Of a stretch of 34,138 nucleotides of DNA, positions 1-8,357 are shown piece by piece. The notes beneath the pieces were generated by a model. That model made no database searches. It worked only from the letters and a program-made list of their open reading frames with translations, and had not been told where the DNA came from. A program made the position numbers and the translations under genes. The stretch is from assembly GCA_035651595.1 (NCBI GenBank), contig DASRFJ010000243.1:1-34138 (forward strand), in the 5' to 3' direction. Each line of letters starts with the position of its first letter. The first letter of the stretch is position 1. Source of the DNA: JAFARZ01 sp035651595. Its GTDB lineage: Bacteria; Actinomycetota; Actinomycetes; Streptosporangiales; Streptosporangiaceae.

Positions 1-1026
1 GCGGCCTACTCGGCGCTGTTCGAGGGCGCGATCGTCAACCCGCACACGATCGCGGCCGCGTTCAACGGCACCGGCACGGTCGGCGCCATCTTCTACCCGC
101 TGTCCCAGACCTTCTCGCAGGCGACCCCGCTGATCCTGACCGGCCTGGCGGTGGCGCTCGCGTTCCGGGCGGGCCTATTCAACATCGGTGCCGCCAGCCA
201 GTGGATCGGCGGCGGGATCATCGCCACCTACCTGGGCTTCGCGATCAGCCTGCCGCCGGTCATCCACGCGATCGTGTGCCTGATCGGCGGGTTCATCGGC
301 GGGGCGGCGCTCGGGTGGATCGTCGGTGACCTCAAGGCCAGGACGGGCGCACACGAGGTGATCGTCACGATCATGCTCAACTACGTCATGCAGTACTTCC
401 TTGCGTACCTGCTGTCGTTCCAGTACCTGCTCCAGGCCGCGGGGGTGAACCCGATCACGCCGGCGGTCGACAGCAATGCCCGCCTGCCGCACCTGTTCGG
501 CCCTTCGCTACGGGTCAACCCGGGCTTCCTGATCGCGCTGGCCTGCGCTTTCGGAGTGTGGTGGCTGCTCACCAGGACAACCAACGGGTTCGAGTTCCGC
601 GCGATCGGCAAGAACCCGAACGCGGCCCGGGTGGCCGGCGTCAACGTGGAACGCAACTGGGCGCTGGTCATGCTGCTCGCCGGCGGGCTGGCCGGGCTGG
701 CCGCCGCCACGGTCATCCAGGGCACCGACTTCCAGCTCAACCCGCAGAGCTACGGGACCTACGGCATCGACGCGATCACCGTCGCGCTGCTCGGCCGCGG
801 CCGGCCCGGTGGCGTCGTGCTCGCCGCGCTGCTGTTCGGCGCCCTGCACGCCGGCGCACCGAACATGCAGATCGCGACCGGCACGCCGGTGCAGATCGTG
901 CAGATTCTCCAGGCTCTCATCGTGATGTTCGTCGCCGCGCCGCCGCTGGTGCGGGCCATCTTCCGGCTACGAGCAGCCAAAGCGGCCGGCGTCGGCCAGG
1001 TGCTGTCCAAGGGGTGGAACGCATGA
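1..1026 (+). CDS. Nucleoside-type ABC transporter permease (5' truncated by window)
   Basis: The reading frame is open from base 1, so the true start lies outside the window and the ATG at 151 is internal. It is a multi-spanning inner-membrane permease of the BPD_transp_2 fold. The conserved stretch with GLFNIGAASQW, the cytoplasmic EVIVTIMLNYV segment and the RAIGKNPNAARVAGVN loop are typical of permeases that work with BMP-family lipoproteins (YufP/RnsC-like) to import nucleosides. About 341 residues are visible, against a usual length near 360-380, so little is missing. It overlaps the next permease by ATGA, which indicates translational coupling and a two-permease importer. The ATPase and binding-protein genes presumably lie upstream, outside the window. 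Family assignment is firm; nucleoside specificity is inferred from family and from the mutase downstream. Confidence 0.9.
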   Translation, partial: AAYSALFEGAIVNPHTIAAAFNGTGTVGAIFYPLSQTFSQATPLILTGLAVALAFRAGLFNIGAASQWIGGGIIATYLGFAISLPPVIHAIVCLIGGFIGGAALGWIVGDLKARTGAHEVIVTIMLNYVMQYFLAYLLSFQYLLQAAGVNPITPAVDSNARLPHLFGPSLRVNPGFLIALACAFGVWWLLTRTTNGFEFRAIGKNPNAARVAGVNVERNWALVMLLAGGLAGLAAATVIQGTDFQLNPQSYGTYGIDAITVALLGRGRPGGVVLAALLFGALHAGAPNMQIATGTPVQIVQILQALIVMFVAAPPLVRAIFRLRAAKAAGVGQVLSKGWNA

Positions 1027-2312
1027 CGATTTCGGCCGAACGCGAGCTTCCGGTCCTGATCACCGAGCCGTCGGTCAGCTCGTTCCGGCGCTGGCTGGCG
1101 CCTGCCACGTTCCTGTTCTTCGGGCTTCTGGACATCCTGGTGCTCGGCGGATACGCCCACCACGGCGACGCGACGTTCGCGTTCTCTGAGACGTTCGCCA
1201 AGGTCACCGTGCCGAACCTGAGCCTGCCTGCCAGGGTCACCTGCTTCGTGTGCGGCGGGATCACCCTGGCCATCGCTGTCGTCGCCGCGGTCGTGCCGCT
1301 GGGCAAGGTGCTCAAGCGGATAGCCATCGCGGTCGTCGTGTTCTTGTTCGTCGTCGCGCTGCTGTGCTGGGCCGACGCCGGGGTGACCACGGCGTTCAAC
1401 GTGGTGAACCTGCTGTCCGGCACGTTCAACCAGTCGATCCCGATCATGCTAGGCGCGCTGACCGGCGTGATCTGCTCGCGGTCCGGCGTGGTCAACATCG
1501 GCATCGAGGGCCAGTTGCTGCTCGGCGCGTTCACCGCGGCGCTGGTGGCCACCGTGACCGGGAACCTGTGGGTGGGGCTGATCTGCGGCGCCGCGGCCGG
1601 CTGCCTGGTCGGTGCGCTGCTCGCGGTGTTCGCGATCGGTTACGCGGTCGACCAGATCATCATCGGCGTGGTGCTGAACACGCTGATCCTCGGTCTCACG
1701 GGCTACCTGTTCAACGCGGTGATGACGCCGTACACGAACACGCTCAACAACCCGCCGACGTTCAACGCGATCAAGATCCCGTTGCTCGGCGACATCCCGA
1801 TTCTCGGACCGGTGTTCTTCGACTCGACGATCTTCTTGTACCTGACCTACATCGCCTTGGCCGCCGTCCAGGTGGGCCTGTTCCAGACCCGCTGGGGCCT
1901 GCGCACCCGGGCGATCGGCGAGCACCCGGTCGCCGCCGACACTGTCGGCATCCGGGTCATCGCGATGCGGTACCGGAACGTGATCGCGGCCGGCGTGCTC
2001 GCCGGAATCGGCGGCGCCTACCTGACCATCGGTTCGGTCGGCCAGTTCGGCATCGGCATGTCGTCCGGTAAGGGGTACATCGCGCTGGCCGCCATGATCT
2101 TCGGCCGGTACTCGCCGTTCGGCGCGATCTCGGCGGCGCTGCTGTTCGGCTTCTGCACCCAGCTCGAGCAGATCATGTCCTCGCTGAACACGCCGATCCA
2201 GTCCAACCTGCTGCTGATCACGCCGTACGCGGTGACGATCATCGTGCTGGCCGGCCTGGTCGGCAAGGTGCGCGGCCCCAAAGCCGAAGGCACCCCCTAC
2301 ATCAAGTCATGA
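1023..2312 (+). CDS. Nucleoside-type ABC transporter permease, second subunit
   Basis: The protein has 429 residues. The ATG overlaps the upstream stop (ATGA), which fixes the start; an open frame reaching further upstream is only a shadow of the preceding gene. The first 120 or so residues carry a poorly conserved region with several hydrophobic segments. The BPD_transp_2 core follows, with SRSGVVNIGIEGQLLLGAF, VDQIIIGVVLNTLILGLTG and the RAIGEHPVAADTVGIRV loop, matching YufQ/RnsD-type partners of BMP nucleoside importers. It forms the channel with the preceding permease in the cytoplasmic membrane. It is the last gene of the transporter operon; the 53-bp hairpin element begins about 115 bp after the stop. 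Confidence 0.92.
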   Translation: MTISAERELPVLITEPSVSSFRRWLAPATFLFFGLLDILVLGGYAHHGDATFAFSETFAKVTVPNLSLPARVTCFVCGGITLAIAVVAAVVPLGKVLKRIAIAVVVFLFVVALLCWADAGVTTAFNVVNLLSGTFNQSIPIMLGALTGVICSRSGVVNIGIEGQLLLGAFTAALVATVTGNLWVGLICGAAAGCLVGALLAVFAIGYAVDQIIIGVVLNTLILGLTGYLFNAVMTPYTNTLNNPPTFNAIKIPLLGDIPILGPVFFDSTIFLYLTYIALAAVQVGLFQTRWGLRTRAIGEHPVAADTVGIRVIAMRYRNVIAAGVLAGIGGAYLTIGSVGQFGIGMSSGKGYIALAAMIFGRYSPFGAISAALLFGFCTQLEQIMSSLNTPIQSNLLLITPYAVTIIVLAGLVGKVRGPKAEGTPYIKS

Positions 2313-2427
2313 CCCACGCCCCGCCCGCTCGCCCGGCCTCGGCCCACGCCCGCCTCGCCCTGCACCCACTCCGCCCGGCCCGCCCGGTGCATTTCACTGC
2401 AAAACGGACAGCTTCGGGATCGCTGGA

Positions 2428-2480
2428 ATTATTGCGGACACTTACCCCCCCGATCTGGGGGGGTAAGTGTCCGCAATAAT
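2428..2480. repeat. 53-bp hairpin repeat, copy 1
   Basis: A perfect 24-bp inverted repeat (2428-2451 with 2457-2480) closes on a 5-nt loop, gatct. The outer arm begins ATTATTGCGGACACTTACC and ends in seven C; the other arm begins with seven G. Two further copies lie at 15128 and 33686. It sits between a permease stop and the mutase start. There is no U-tract after the stem on either strand, so it is not a textbook intrinsic terminator. Confidence 0.95.
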
Positions 2481-2536
2481 CTGGCCCGCGACGGAGAGCG
2501 GACGGAAGCGATACCTGCGGGGAGGGAGTGAGCTAG

Positions 2537-4882
2537 GTGGCTGCTGAGGCTGAGCGGCGGGAGGTCGGCCTGCGGGAGGCTGTCGAGGCGTGGATCGCGG
2601 ACGATCCGGATCCGGCAGACCGGGCGGAGCTGCGGGCGCTGCTCGACGCGAGCGGTGCGGGGGGTGTGGGCGAGGCGCGGGATCGGGTCGCTGAGCTGCG
2701 GGATCGGTTCGCGGGGCGGCTGACGTTCGGGACGGCCGGGCTGCGCGGGGTCGTCGCGGCGGGGCCTAACCGGATGAACCGCGCGGTGGTGCGGGCCGCG
2801 ACCGCGGCGGTGGCCGGGTGGCTGCTGGCGCCGCCCTCGCCGGAGGCGGCCGGAGCGGGCATCCCGCGAAGGGACGCACATGCCGGGGTCGTGGTGGGCT
2901 GCGACGCGCGGCACCGGTCCGCGGAATTCGCCGACGAGGTCGCCCGGGTGCTCGCCGCCGCCGGCATCGGGGTGCACGTCCTGCCGCTGCCGTGCCCCAC
3001 TCCCCTGCTCGCGTTCGCCGTCCGGCACCTGGCGGCGGCCGCCGGGATCATGGTCACGGCCAGCCACAACCCGGCGGCCGACAACGGCTACAAGCTCTAT
3101 CTCAGCGACGGCGCGCAGGTCATCCCGCCCGCGGACCGCGAGATCGAGGCGCGCATCGCCGCGCTCGGCAAGCTGTCGGAGATACCCGTCGCGGACGCGG
3201 GCAGTCCGCTGATCACCAGGCACGGCGACGAAATCGCCACGGCTTACCTCGATGCGATCGTGACACACACCAGCACCGCGCACCTGACGGTCGTCTACAC
3301 GCCGATGCACGGCGTGGCCGGCGCGCTCATGCTGCGCGCCATCGAACGGGCCGGATACCCGGCACCGCACGTCGTCGCCGCGCAGGCCGAGCCGGACCCG
3401 GACTTCCCGACCGTGGCGTTCCCCAATCCGGAGGAGCCCGGCGCGCTCGACCTCGCACTCGCCGATGCGCAAAGCCTCGGCGCGGACCTGGTGATCGCCA
3501 ACGACCCGGACGGCGACCGGCTGGCTGTAGCACTACCCGGACCGGACGGCTGGCGGACGCTTACCGGCGACCAGCTGGGCGCGCTGCTCGGCGCCGCGCA
3601 GCTCCGGTGGACCGCGGATCTGCCGCAGCCGCGGCTGGCCGCGACCACGATCGTCTCATCCACCATGCTGGGCCGGATCGCGCAAGCCGCCGGCGTGCGG
3701 TACGCGGAAACGCTGACCGGCTTCAAGTGGATCGCCCGCGCGGCCGGCAGCGCGCCGCCGGGCACCCGGTTCGTGTTCGGCTACGAGGAAGCCCTCGGCT
3801 ACGCCGTCGGCGACGTCGTGCACGACAAGGACGGGATGAGCGCCGGCCTCGCGATGCTGCGGCTGGCCAGCGAGGCAAAAGCCGCTGGCCGTTCGGTCGC
3901 CGCTTTTTACGACGAGCTGGAGACCGCGTACGGCGTGCACCTCACCGCGCAGGTCACCCTGCGCACCACCGATCCCGCACCGGTGATGGCCCGGCTGCGC
4001 GCCGCGCCGCCGGCGGCCATCGGCGGCGCGCCGGTGACCAGCCTGACCGACCTGGTGCACGGCGGGGGCGGCCTGCCGCCGTCGGACGTGCTGATCTTCC
4101 GGCTGGACAACGCGCGCGTCGTGCTGCGGCCGAGCGGCACCGAGCCCAAGATCAAGTGCTACATCGAGATCACCGAGCAGCTCGACGGCCGGTCGCTGGC
4201 GCAGGCCAGAAAGGCCGCGGCGGACCGCATGGCGCCGCTGCACGCCTCACTCGAGTCGCTGCTGGCCGGGTTACCCGGCGCCGGGTCACCCGGCCGCGGG
4301 CTCCTCGGCGTCCTTGGCCTTACGGGCGGCCGGCGAGACGAGCAGCCGCAGCACCTTGGCCATGCGCGGCCCGACCGGGACGGGACCGCCGGCCAGGACC
4401 CGGGAGCGCAGCAGGCCGGCGCCGTCCCCGGCCAGCCGGTCCAGGGCCACCGCGCGGCCGCTCATGGCGAGGACGAGGTCTTCCGCGGTCCCGTGCACCT
4501 CGGCGCCCGCGCCCGCGGTCCATCCGGTGTCGGTCGCCTCGAAGCGCAGCCCCGCCAGCCGGGACCCCACCGCGAAGCCGGGACTCGACTCGCGCGCGAT
4601 GTGGTTGAACGCGACCAGCAGGTGCGGCAGCGGAATCGTCCGCGGAATGCCCAGCGGGATCCGGATGTCGAGGTCGTGCAGCACGATGTCGGTCAGCACC
4701 GGGTCGTACCCCGACCGCGGCACGGTCACCCGGGACCGGACCCCGCGCGCGAGCCGGCCGATGATCTCCTCGTCGGTGCCGCGCGCGTAGTAGCGCGTCA
4801 GCCGTTCGCTGGCCGGCCCGATATCGCCAAGCCCGGCGATGGCGCAGGTATAGATCTTCAGCTGCCCGAACCTGATATATGA
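2537..4882 (+). CDS. pmmB: PmmB-like phosphohexo/pentomutase with run-on C-terminus
   Basis: This is an alpha-D-phosphohexomutase superfamily enzyme that interconverts sugar 1- and 6- (or 5-) phosphates. All four active-site signatures are present: the phosphoserine loop TASHNP (about residue 175), the Mg loop DPDGDR (about 325), the sugar loop YEEALGY (about 415) and the phosphate loop RPSGTEPK (about 530). From memory the order and wording closely resemble mycobacterial PmmB. Start is GTG, with a GGAGG-type site about 11 nt upstream. The expected end is near 4265, but none of the three forward frames has a stop there. This frame continues about 200 codons, antisense to the next gene, to TGA at 4880. 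The tail is low-complexity and looks non-native. Its position after nucleoside permeases suggests ribose-1-phosphate salvage. Confidence 0.85.
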   Translation: MAAEAERREVGLREAVEAWIADDPDPADRAELRALLDASGAGGVGEARDRVAELRDRFAGRLTFGTAGLRGVVAAGPNRMNRAVVRAATAAVAGWLLAPPSPEAAGAGIPRRDAHAGVVVGCDARHRSAEFADEVARVLAAAGIGVHVLPLPCPTPLLAFAVRHLAAAAGIMVTASHNPAADNGYKLYLSDGAQVIPPADREIEARIAALGKLSEIPVADAGSPLITRHGDEIATAYLDAIVTHTSTAHLTVVYTPMHGVAGALMLRAIERAGYPAPHVVAAQAEPDPDFPTVAFPNPEEPGALDLALADAQSLGADLVIANDPDGDRLAVALPGPDGWRTLTGDQLGALLGAAQLRWTADLPQPRLAATTIVSSTMLGRIAQAAGVRYAETLTGFKWIARAAGSAPPGTRFVFGYEEALGYAVGDVVHDKDGMSAGLAMLRLASEAKAAGRSVAAFYDELETAYGVHLTAQVTLRTTDPAPVMARLRAAPPAAIGGAPVTSLTDLVHGGGGLPPSDVLIFRLDNARVVLRPSGTEPKIKCYIEITEQLDGRSLAQARKAAADRMAPLHASLESLLAGLPGAGSPGRGLLGVLGLTGGRRDEQPQHLGHARPDRDGTAGQDPGAQQAGAVPGQPVQGHRAAAHGEDEVFRGPVHLGARARGPSGVGRLEAQPRQPGPHREAGTRLARDVVERDQQVRQRNRPRNAQRDPDVEVVQHDVGQHRVVPRPRHGHPGPDPAREPADDLLVGAARVVARQPFAGRPDIAKPGDGAGIDLQLPEPDI
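4266..4293. repeat. Duplicated 13-bp palindrome at convergent gene ends
   Basis: Two perfect palindromes, CCGGGTTACCCGG (4266-4278) and CCGGGTCACCCGG (4281-4293), lie 15 bp apart. Read on the minus strand, each holds an in-frame stop (TAA in one, TGA in the other) for the isomerase-family gene. This suggests a 15-bp duplication at the 3' junction. Forward, both copies read through without a stop. Confidence 0.8.
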
Positions 4883-5017
4883 GCCCAGGTGCGCCGCCAC
4901 CGAACGCACCGTCCACGCGTCGCACAGGCTCTGCGTCCTCAGCTGTTCGGCCGTCAGCCCGGAGAGCATGTCCACCATGTGCAGACGCTCTTCGACAATC
5001 ATCTCGTACACGCGCAC
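4286..5017 (-). CDS. Maleylpyruvate isomerase family (mycothiol-dependent, DinB-like) protein
   Basis: The 243-residue protein has the N-terminal four-helix DinB-like domain of the mycothiol-dependent maleylpyruvate isomerase family. The signature CDAWTVRSVAAHL (about residues 32-44) and VLTDIVLHDLDIRIPLG (about 127-143) carry the histidines expected to bind a divalent metal. The C-terminal stretch with AEVHGTAEDLVLAMSGR matches the small sterol-carrier-like domain common in this family. The substrate is unknown; many members are uncharacterised thiol or metal-dependent transferases in mycothiol-producing actinobacteria. Start is GTG at 5017; in-frame GTG (5011) and ATG (5002) are alternatives, and no strong ribosome site separates them. 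Most of the gene is antisense to the run-on tail of the mutase. Confidence 0.85.
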   Translation of the reverse strand: MRVYEMIVEERLHMVDMLSGLTAEQLRTQSLCDAWTVRSVAAHLGSYIRFGQLKIYTCAIAGLGDIGPASERLTRYYARGTDEEIIGRLARGVRSRVTVPRSGYDPVLTDIVLHDLDIRIPLGIPRTIPLPHLLVAFNHIARESSPGFAVGSRLAGLRFEATDTGWTAGAGAEVHGTAEDLVLAMSGRAVALDRLAGDGAGLLRSRVLAGGPVPVGPRMAKVLRLLVSPAARKAKDAEEPAAG

Positions 5018-5071
5018 GCCGCCACGGTAAACCGCCGCGGTGCGCGCACCAACTCCTTGGCTGCGCCGGGA

Positions 5072-6067
5072 CTAACTGACGTAAAGCTGGCCGTCCTCGC
5101 CCTTGGCGATCTTGAGCGGGGCCAGCCCGGTGGCGGCCGGCCCGAGCTGGACGGCGCCGGTGCTGGCATTGAACTGCGACCCGTGGCAGGGGCACACGAG
5201 CAGCTTCGCGGACTGGTCGTACTGCACGGTACAGCCCGCGTGCGGGCAGACCGCGTCGAAAGCCAGGAACACGCCGGGCTTCGGCTGGAGCGCGATCGAC
5301 GGTTCGCTGGTGCTCGGGTCGGAGAACCCCGCCGCGCCGCCCACCGGGACCGCGTTGGCGGGCCCGATCGGGAAGCCGGGCGGATGCCCGCCGCCGCTGG
5401 CGGCGTGAGTCGCGCCAGGGCTCGCGGTCGACGCCGGGGCCGACGGCGACAGCTCGGTACCGCTGGCCGCCGGCCTCCCGCCGCGCCCAGCGATCCTGCC
5501 CAATCCGGCCACGACGCCGCCGAGGAACAGGGTGGCCAGCGCGACCGCACCGGTCACGACCTCGCGACGGCCGACCCTCTGTGCGCTGGTCCGCCGGGAC
5601 GGCCGGGTGACGCGCGCCGCGAGCGCCGCGTCCGCGGACAGCACCGAGCCGGCGCCGGCCAGCGCGAGCGGTGTCCAGGCGAACGCGAACACGATGTCCG
5701 CACCGGTGTAAAAGGGGGTCGAGTGGAAGCTCACGGTCAGGAACAGCAGCAGCGACAGCACGATGCCGCCGGCCGCGGCGATCCGCTGCCACAGGCCGAG
5801 CAGTGTGCCCACCCCGATCGCCAGCTCCGCGAACGCGATCAGCAGGCCAAGCGGGATCGCGACGTGGGTCAGCGGCCCGATCAGCCCGTGGATGGGGCTG
5901 CGCCGCGTCGCGCCCGCGAGCTGCGCCTGGATCGAGATCGGGCTCCCCGCGGTGAAAAAGTCCGGATTTGCCAGCTTCTGCAGCCCGGCGAAGCAGAAGG
6001 TAAATCCCAAGAACGCCCGCAACGGCAGCAGCGCACGCCCGTCCCTCAGCCGGTCACCCAGGTCCAC
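5072..6067 (-). CDS. DoxX-family membrane domain fused to a Rieske [2Fe-2S] domain
   Basis: The 331-residue protein has two parts. Residues about 12-145 form a four-helix DoxX/DoxD-like membrane domain (FCFAGLQKLANPDFF, then three further hydrophobic segments). After a basic cytoplasmic-looking stretch and another hydrophobic segment (about 170-190), a Ser/Pro/Gly-rich linker leads to a C-terminal Rieske domain. That domain has CPHAGC (Cys274, His276) and CPCHGS (Cys292, His295), the four cluster ligands, plus Cys279 and Cys294, the usual disulfide pair. It is probably a membrane-anchored electron carrier facing outside, possibly thiosulfate or quinone linked; no partner oxidoreductase is adjacent. 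Start is GTG with no clear ribosome site, perhaps leaderless. It lies 24 bp after ribF. Confidence 0.88.
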   Translation of the reverse strand: MDLGDRLRDGRALLPLRAFLGFTFCFAGLQKLANPDFFTAGSPISIQAQLAGATRRSPIHGLIGPLTHVAIPLGLLIAFAELAIGVGTLLGLWQRIAAAGGIVLSLLLFLTVSFHSTPFYTGADIVFAFAWTPLALAGAGSVLSADAALAARVTRPSRRTSAQRVGRREVVTGAVALATLFLGGVVAGLGRIAGRGGRPAASGTELSPSAPASTASPGATHAASGGGHPPGFPIGPANAVPVGGAAGFSDPSTSEPSIALQPKPGVFLAFDAVCPHAGCTVQYDQSAKLLVCPCHGSQFNASTGAVQLGPAATGLAPLKIAKGEDGQLYVS

Positions 6068-6091
6068 GCTGCGTAACGTACGGGCTGAATG

Positions 6092-7036
6092 TTACAACGC
6101 GGTTAAGCTGGTGAGCGCCCGGGCTTGGGCGACGTCGGCGTGCATCTGGGTGATCAGGTCCTCGACGCTGTCGAACCGCTCGGTGCCGCGCAGCCGCTCG
6201 GTGAACTCGATCGCGGCGTGCACGCCGTACAGGTCCAGGTCGTCGCGGTCCAGCGCGTACGCCTCCACGGTCCGGTCGCCCGCGCCGAACGTCGGGTTCG
6301 TGCCGACCGAGATCGCGGCCGGCCACCGCTCCTGTTCGGCGCCGTCCATGCCGAGGGCCAGCAGCCACCCGGCGTACACGCCGTCGGCCGGGATCGCGGT
6401 GTGCGGCGCGCTCTCCAGGTTCGCGGTCGGAAAGCCGAGCGCGCGGCCCCGCTGGTGGCCGCGCACCACGACGCCCTCCACCCGGTGCGGCCGGCCGAGC
6501 GCCGCCGCGGCCGCCCGCACGTCCCCGGCAGCGAGCCGCTCCCTGATGTAGCTGGAGTTGATCGTGGCGAGCAACGGCACGCCTTCGGCGGTGAAGTCGT
6601 ACTTCTCGCCAAGCTGCCCGAGCAGGCCCACGTCGCCGGCCGCCTTGTGCCCGAACCGGAAGTTCTCCCCGACCACGACCGCCGCCGCGTGTAGCCGCTC
6701 GGACAGCACCGCTTGGACGAACTCGTCCGGGCTGAGCTTGGAAAAATTCACATCAAACGGCAGAACGACCAGGGCTGCCACCCCCATATCCGCGAGCAGT
6801 TCCGCGAGGCGACGTGACGTGGTGAGCTCGGGCGGCGGCGGACCCGGCCGCACCACGGCGTCCGGGTGCGGATCGAACGTGACCACCGCGAGCGGCAGGC
6901 CACGCTCCGCGGCTACCTGGGCGGCCCGGCCGATGAGACGCTGGTGACCGCGGTGGACACCGTCGAACACGCCGATCGTGACGACGCACCGCCCCCAGTC
7001 CCGCGGCACTTCCGCCAGGCCAGTCCACCGGAACAA
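6092..7036 (-). CDS. ribF: Bifunctional riboflavin kinase / FAD synthetase
   Basis: The 314-residue enzyme converts riboflavin to FMN and then FAD in the cytoplasm. The N-terminal nucleotidyltransferase domain shows GVFDGVHRGHQ (about 22-32, HxGH-type motif) and SSYIRERLAAGD (about 160). The C-terminal flavokinase domain follows with GRALGFPTANLE (about 200) and GVYAGWL. Start is TTG at 7036, the only start near a strong AGGAGG site about 6 nt upstream. That site overlaps the truB stop (11 bp gap), so the two are probably coupled. It is the last gene of the translation operon; rpsO and pnp, which often follow ribF, are absent here. Confidence 0.96.
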   Translation of the reverse strand: MFRWTGLAEVPRDWGRCVVTIGVFDGVHRGHQRLIGRAAQVAAERGLPLAVVTFDPHPDAVVRPGPPPPELTTSRRLAELLADMGVAALVVLPFDVNFSKLSPDEFVQAVLSERLHAAAVVVGENFRFGHKAAGDVGLLGQLGEKYDFTAEGVPLLATINSSYIRERLAAGDVRAAAAALGRPHRVEGVVVRGHQRGRALGFPTANLESAPHTAIPADGVYAGWLLALGMDGAEQERWPAAISVGTNPTFGAGDRTVEAYALDRDDLDLYGVHAAIEFTERLRGTERFDSVEDLITQMHADVAQARALTSLTAL

Positions 7037-7047
7037 TGTGCTCCTCC

Positions 7048-7911
7048 TCAGGCGAATACCACAAGCGGGCGCGCATCCTCGATCAACGCGATCAGCGCGC
7101 CGTCCGGGCCGAACGCGGCCACCGGTCCCGGGGTGCCCGTGCCCGTCACGCGGCCACCGTGAGACAGGATACGGGCCTCGTCCGGAGTCAGGTCGCGGCG
7201 GGGGAAGCTCGCGGCCGCCGCGGTTTCCAGAGGTTGAACCTCCAGTCGTTCGGCCAGAAAATCCAGGGAACGAGCCTCAGCCTCGCCGTACGGGCCTACC
7301 CGGGTACGGCGGAGCGCGGTCAGATGCCCCCCGGTGCCGAGCAGTATGCCGAGGTCGCGGGCCAGCGAGCGGATGTAGGTGCCGCTGGAGCAGCGGATCG
7401 TGGCGGTCACGTCGAGGCCGTCGACGGCGGTGATCGTGAACTCGTGCACGGTCACCGGGCGAGCTGCCAGCTCCGGGGCCTGGCCGGCCCTGGTCAGCTT
7501 GTAGGCGCGCTGGCCGTTCACCTTGATGGCGCTGACCTTGGGCGGGACCTGCAGGATCTCGCCGGTCAGTGACCTGACGGCAGCACGGAGCGCGCCCTCG
7601 GAGACCGATCGCGGATCCACGAGTGGCTGAGCTGGCAGAGCCTCGCCTTCGGCGTCGTCGGTGCTGGTGGACTGGCCGAGCCGGATCGTGGTCCGGTACT
7701 CCTTCTCGGTCAGCGTCAGGAAGCCGAGCAGGCGGGTGGCCTTCTCCACGCCGATGACCAGGACTCCGGTGGCCATCGGATCCAGGGTGCCGGCGTGGCC
7801 GACCTTCCTGGTGCCGGCCAGCCGGCGGACCCGGGCGACCACGTCGTGCGACGTGAGGCCGGCCGGCTTGTCGACGATGACCAGGCCGTTAGTCGTCTTC
7901 GTCGTCGCCAT
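7048..7911 (-). CDS. truB: tRNA pseudouridine-55 synthase
   Basis: The 287-residue enzyme makes pseudouridine at position 55 in the T-loop of tRNA. The catalytic region GHAGTLDPMATGVL is intact, with the nucleophile Asp44. It also has the N-terminal KPAGLTSHDVV and the downstream SSGTYIRSLARDLG motif, then a C-terminal PUA-like region. Length is normal. The start overlaps the end of rbfA by 23 bp, and ribF follows after 11 bp, so it is tightly cotranscribed with the initiation-factor operon. Confidence 0.97.
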   Translation of the reverse strand: MATTKTTNGLVIVDKPAGLTSHDVVARVRRLAGTRKVGHAGTLDPMATGVLVIGVEKATRLLGFLTLTEKEYRTTIRLGQSTSTDDAEGEALPAQPLVDPRSVSEGALRAAVRSLTGEILQVPPKVSAIKVNGQRAYKLTRAGQAPELAARPVTVHEFTITAVDGLDVTATIRCSSGTYIRSLARDLGILLGTGGHLTALRRTRVGPYGEAEARSLDFLAERLEVQPLETAAAASFPRRDLTPDEARILSHGGRVTGTGTPGPVAAFGPDGALIALIEDARPLVVFA

Positions 7912-8338
7912 CAGGCTCCGCTGGCTTGCGGTAGGGGTCGGGGTCGCCGGCGTACTGGGCGCCTTCCCGGTTGCGGGCCAGCGCCGCGTCGGCCTGCCTG
8001 ACTTGGTCGACCAGGCCCTCCAGCCGCTTGGCGTCCTCCGGCAGCGCGTCGGCGACGAACGTGAGCGACGGGGTGTGCTTGAGCCCGGTCTGCTTGCCGA
8101 CCTCGGACCTGATCACCCCGGTAGCGCTGACCAGCGCCGCAGCGGTCGCCGCGCGTTCCTGCTCGTCACCGAGCACCGTGTAGTAGACGGTCGCCTCGCG
8201 CAGGTCGCCGGTCAGCCGGGCTTCGGTAATCGTGACGAAGCCGAGCCGCGGGTCCTTGATCCGCCGCTCCAGCATTTCGGCGACGATCTGGATGATCCGG
8301 TCGGCGAGCTTGCGCTTGCGCGCCTCAAAGGCGGACAT
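7889..8338 (-). CDS. rbfA: Ribosome-binding factor A
   Basis: This is a 149-residue KH-fold 30S maturation factor that binds near the 5' end of 16S rRNA. It shows the family pattern RKRKLADRIIQIVAEMLE, IKDPRLGFVTITEARLTGDL and a Thr/Tyr-rich strand VYYTVLGDE. The tail is acidic (PDGDDEDD) and overlaps the start of truB. A GGAGGAG site lies about 8 nt before the ATG. It lies 19 bp downstream of the DUF503 gene. Confidence 0.96.
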   Translation of the reverse strand: MSAFEARKRKLADRIIQIVAEMLERRIKDPRLGFVTITEARLTGDLREATVYYTVLGDEQERAATAAALVSATGVIRSEVGKQTGLKHTPSLTFVADALPEDAKRLEGLVDQVRQADAALARNREGAQYAGDPDPYRKPAEPDGDDEDD

Positions 8339-8357
8339 TTCTTGGCTCCTCCTCGGT

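Noticed and set aside
558..1022. Upstream extension of the second permease frame
   Set aside because: It is an Arg/Ala-rich shadow of the preceding permease; the ATGA at 1023 gives a normal start.
2428..2480. 53-bp hairpin as a simple intrinsic terminator
   Set aside because: No T-run follows the stem on either strand, and the whole element including its A/T ends is conserved between copies.
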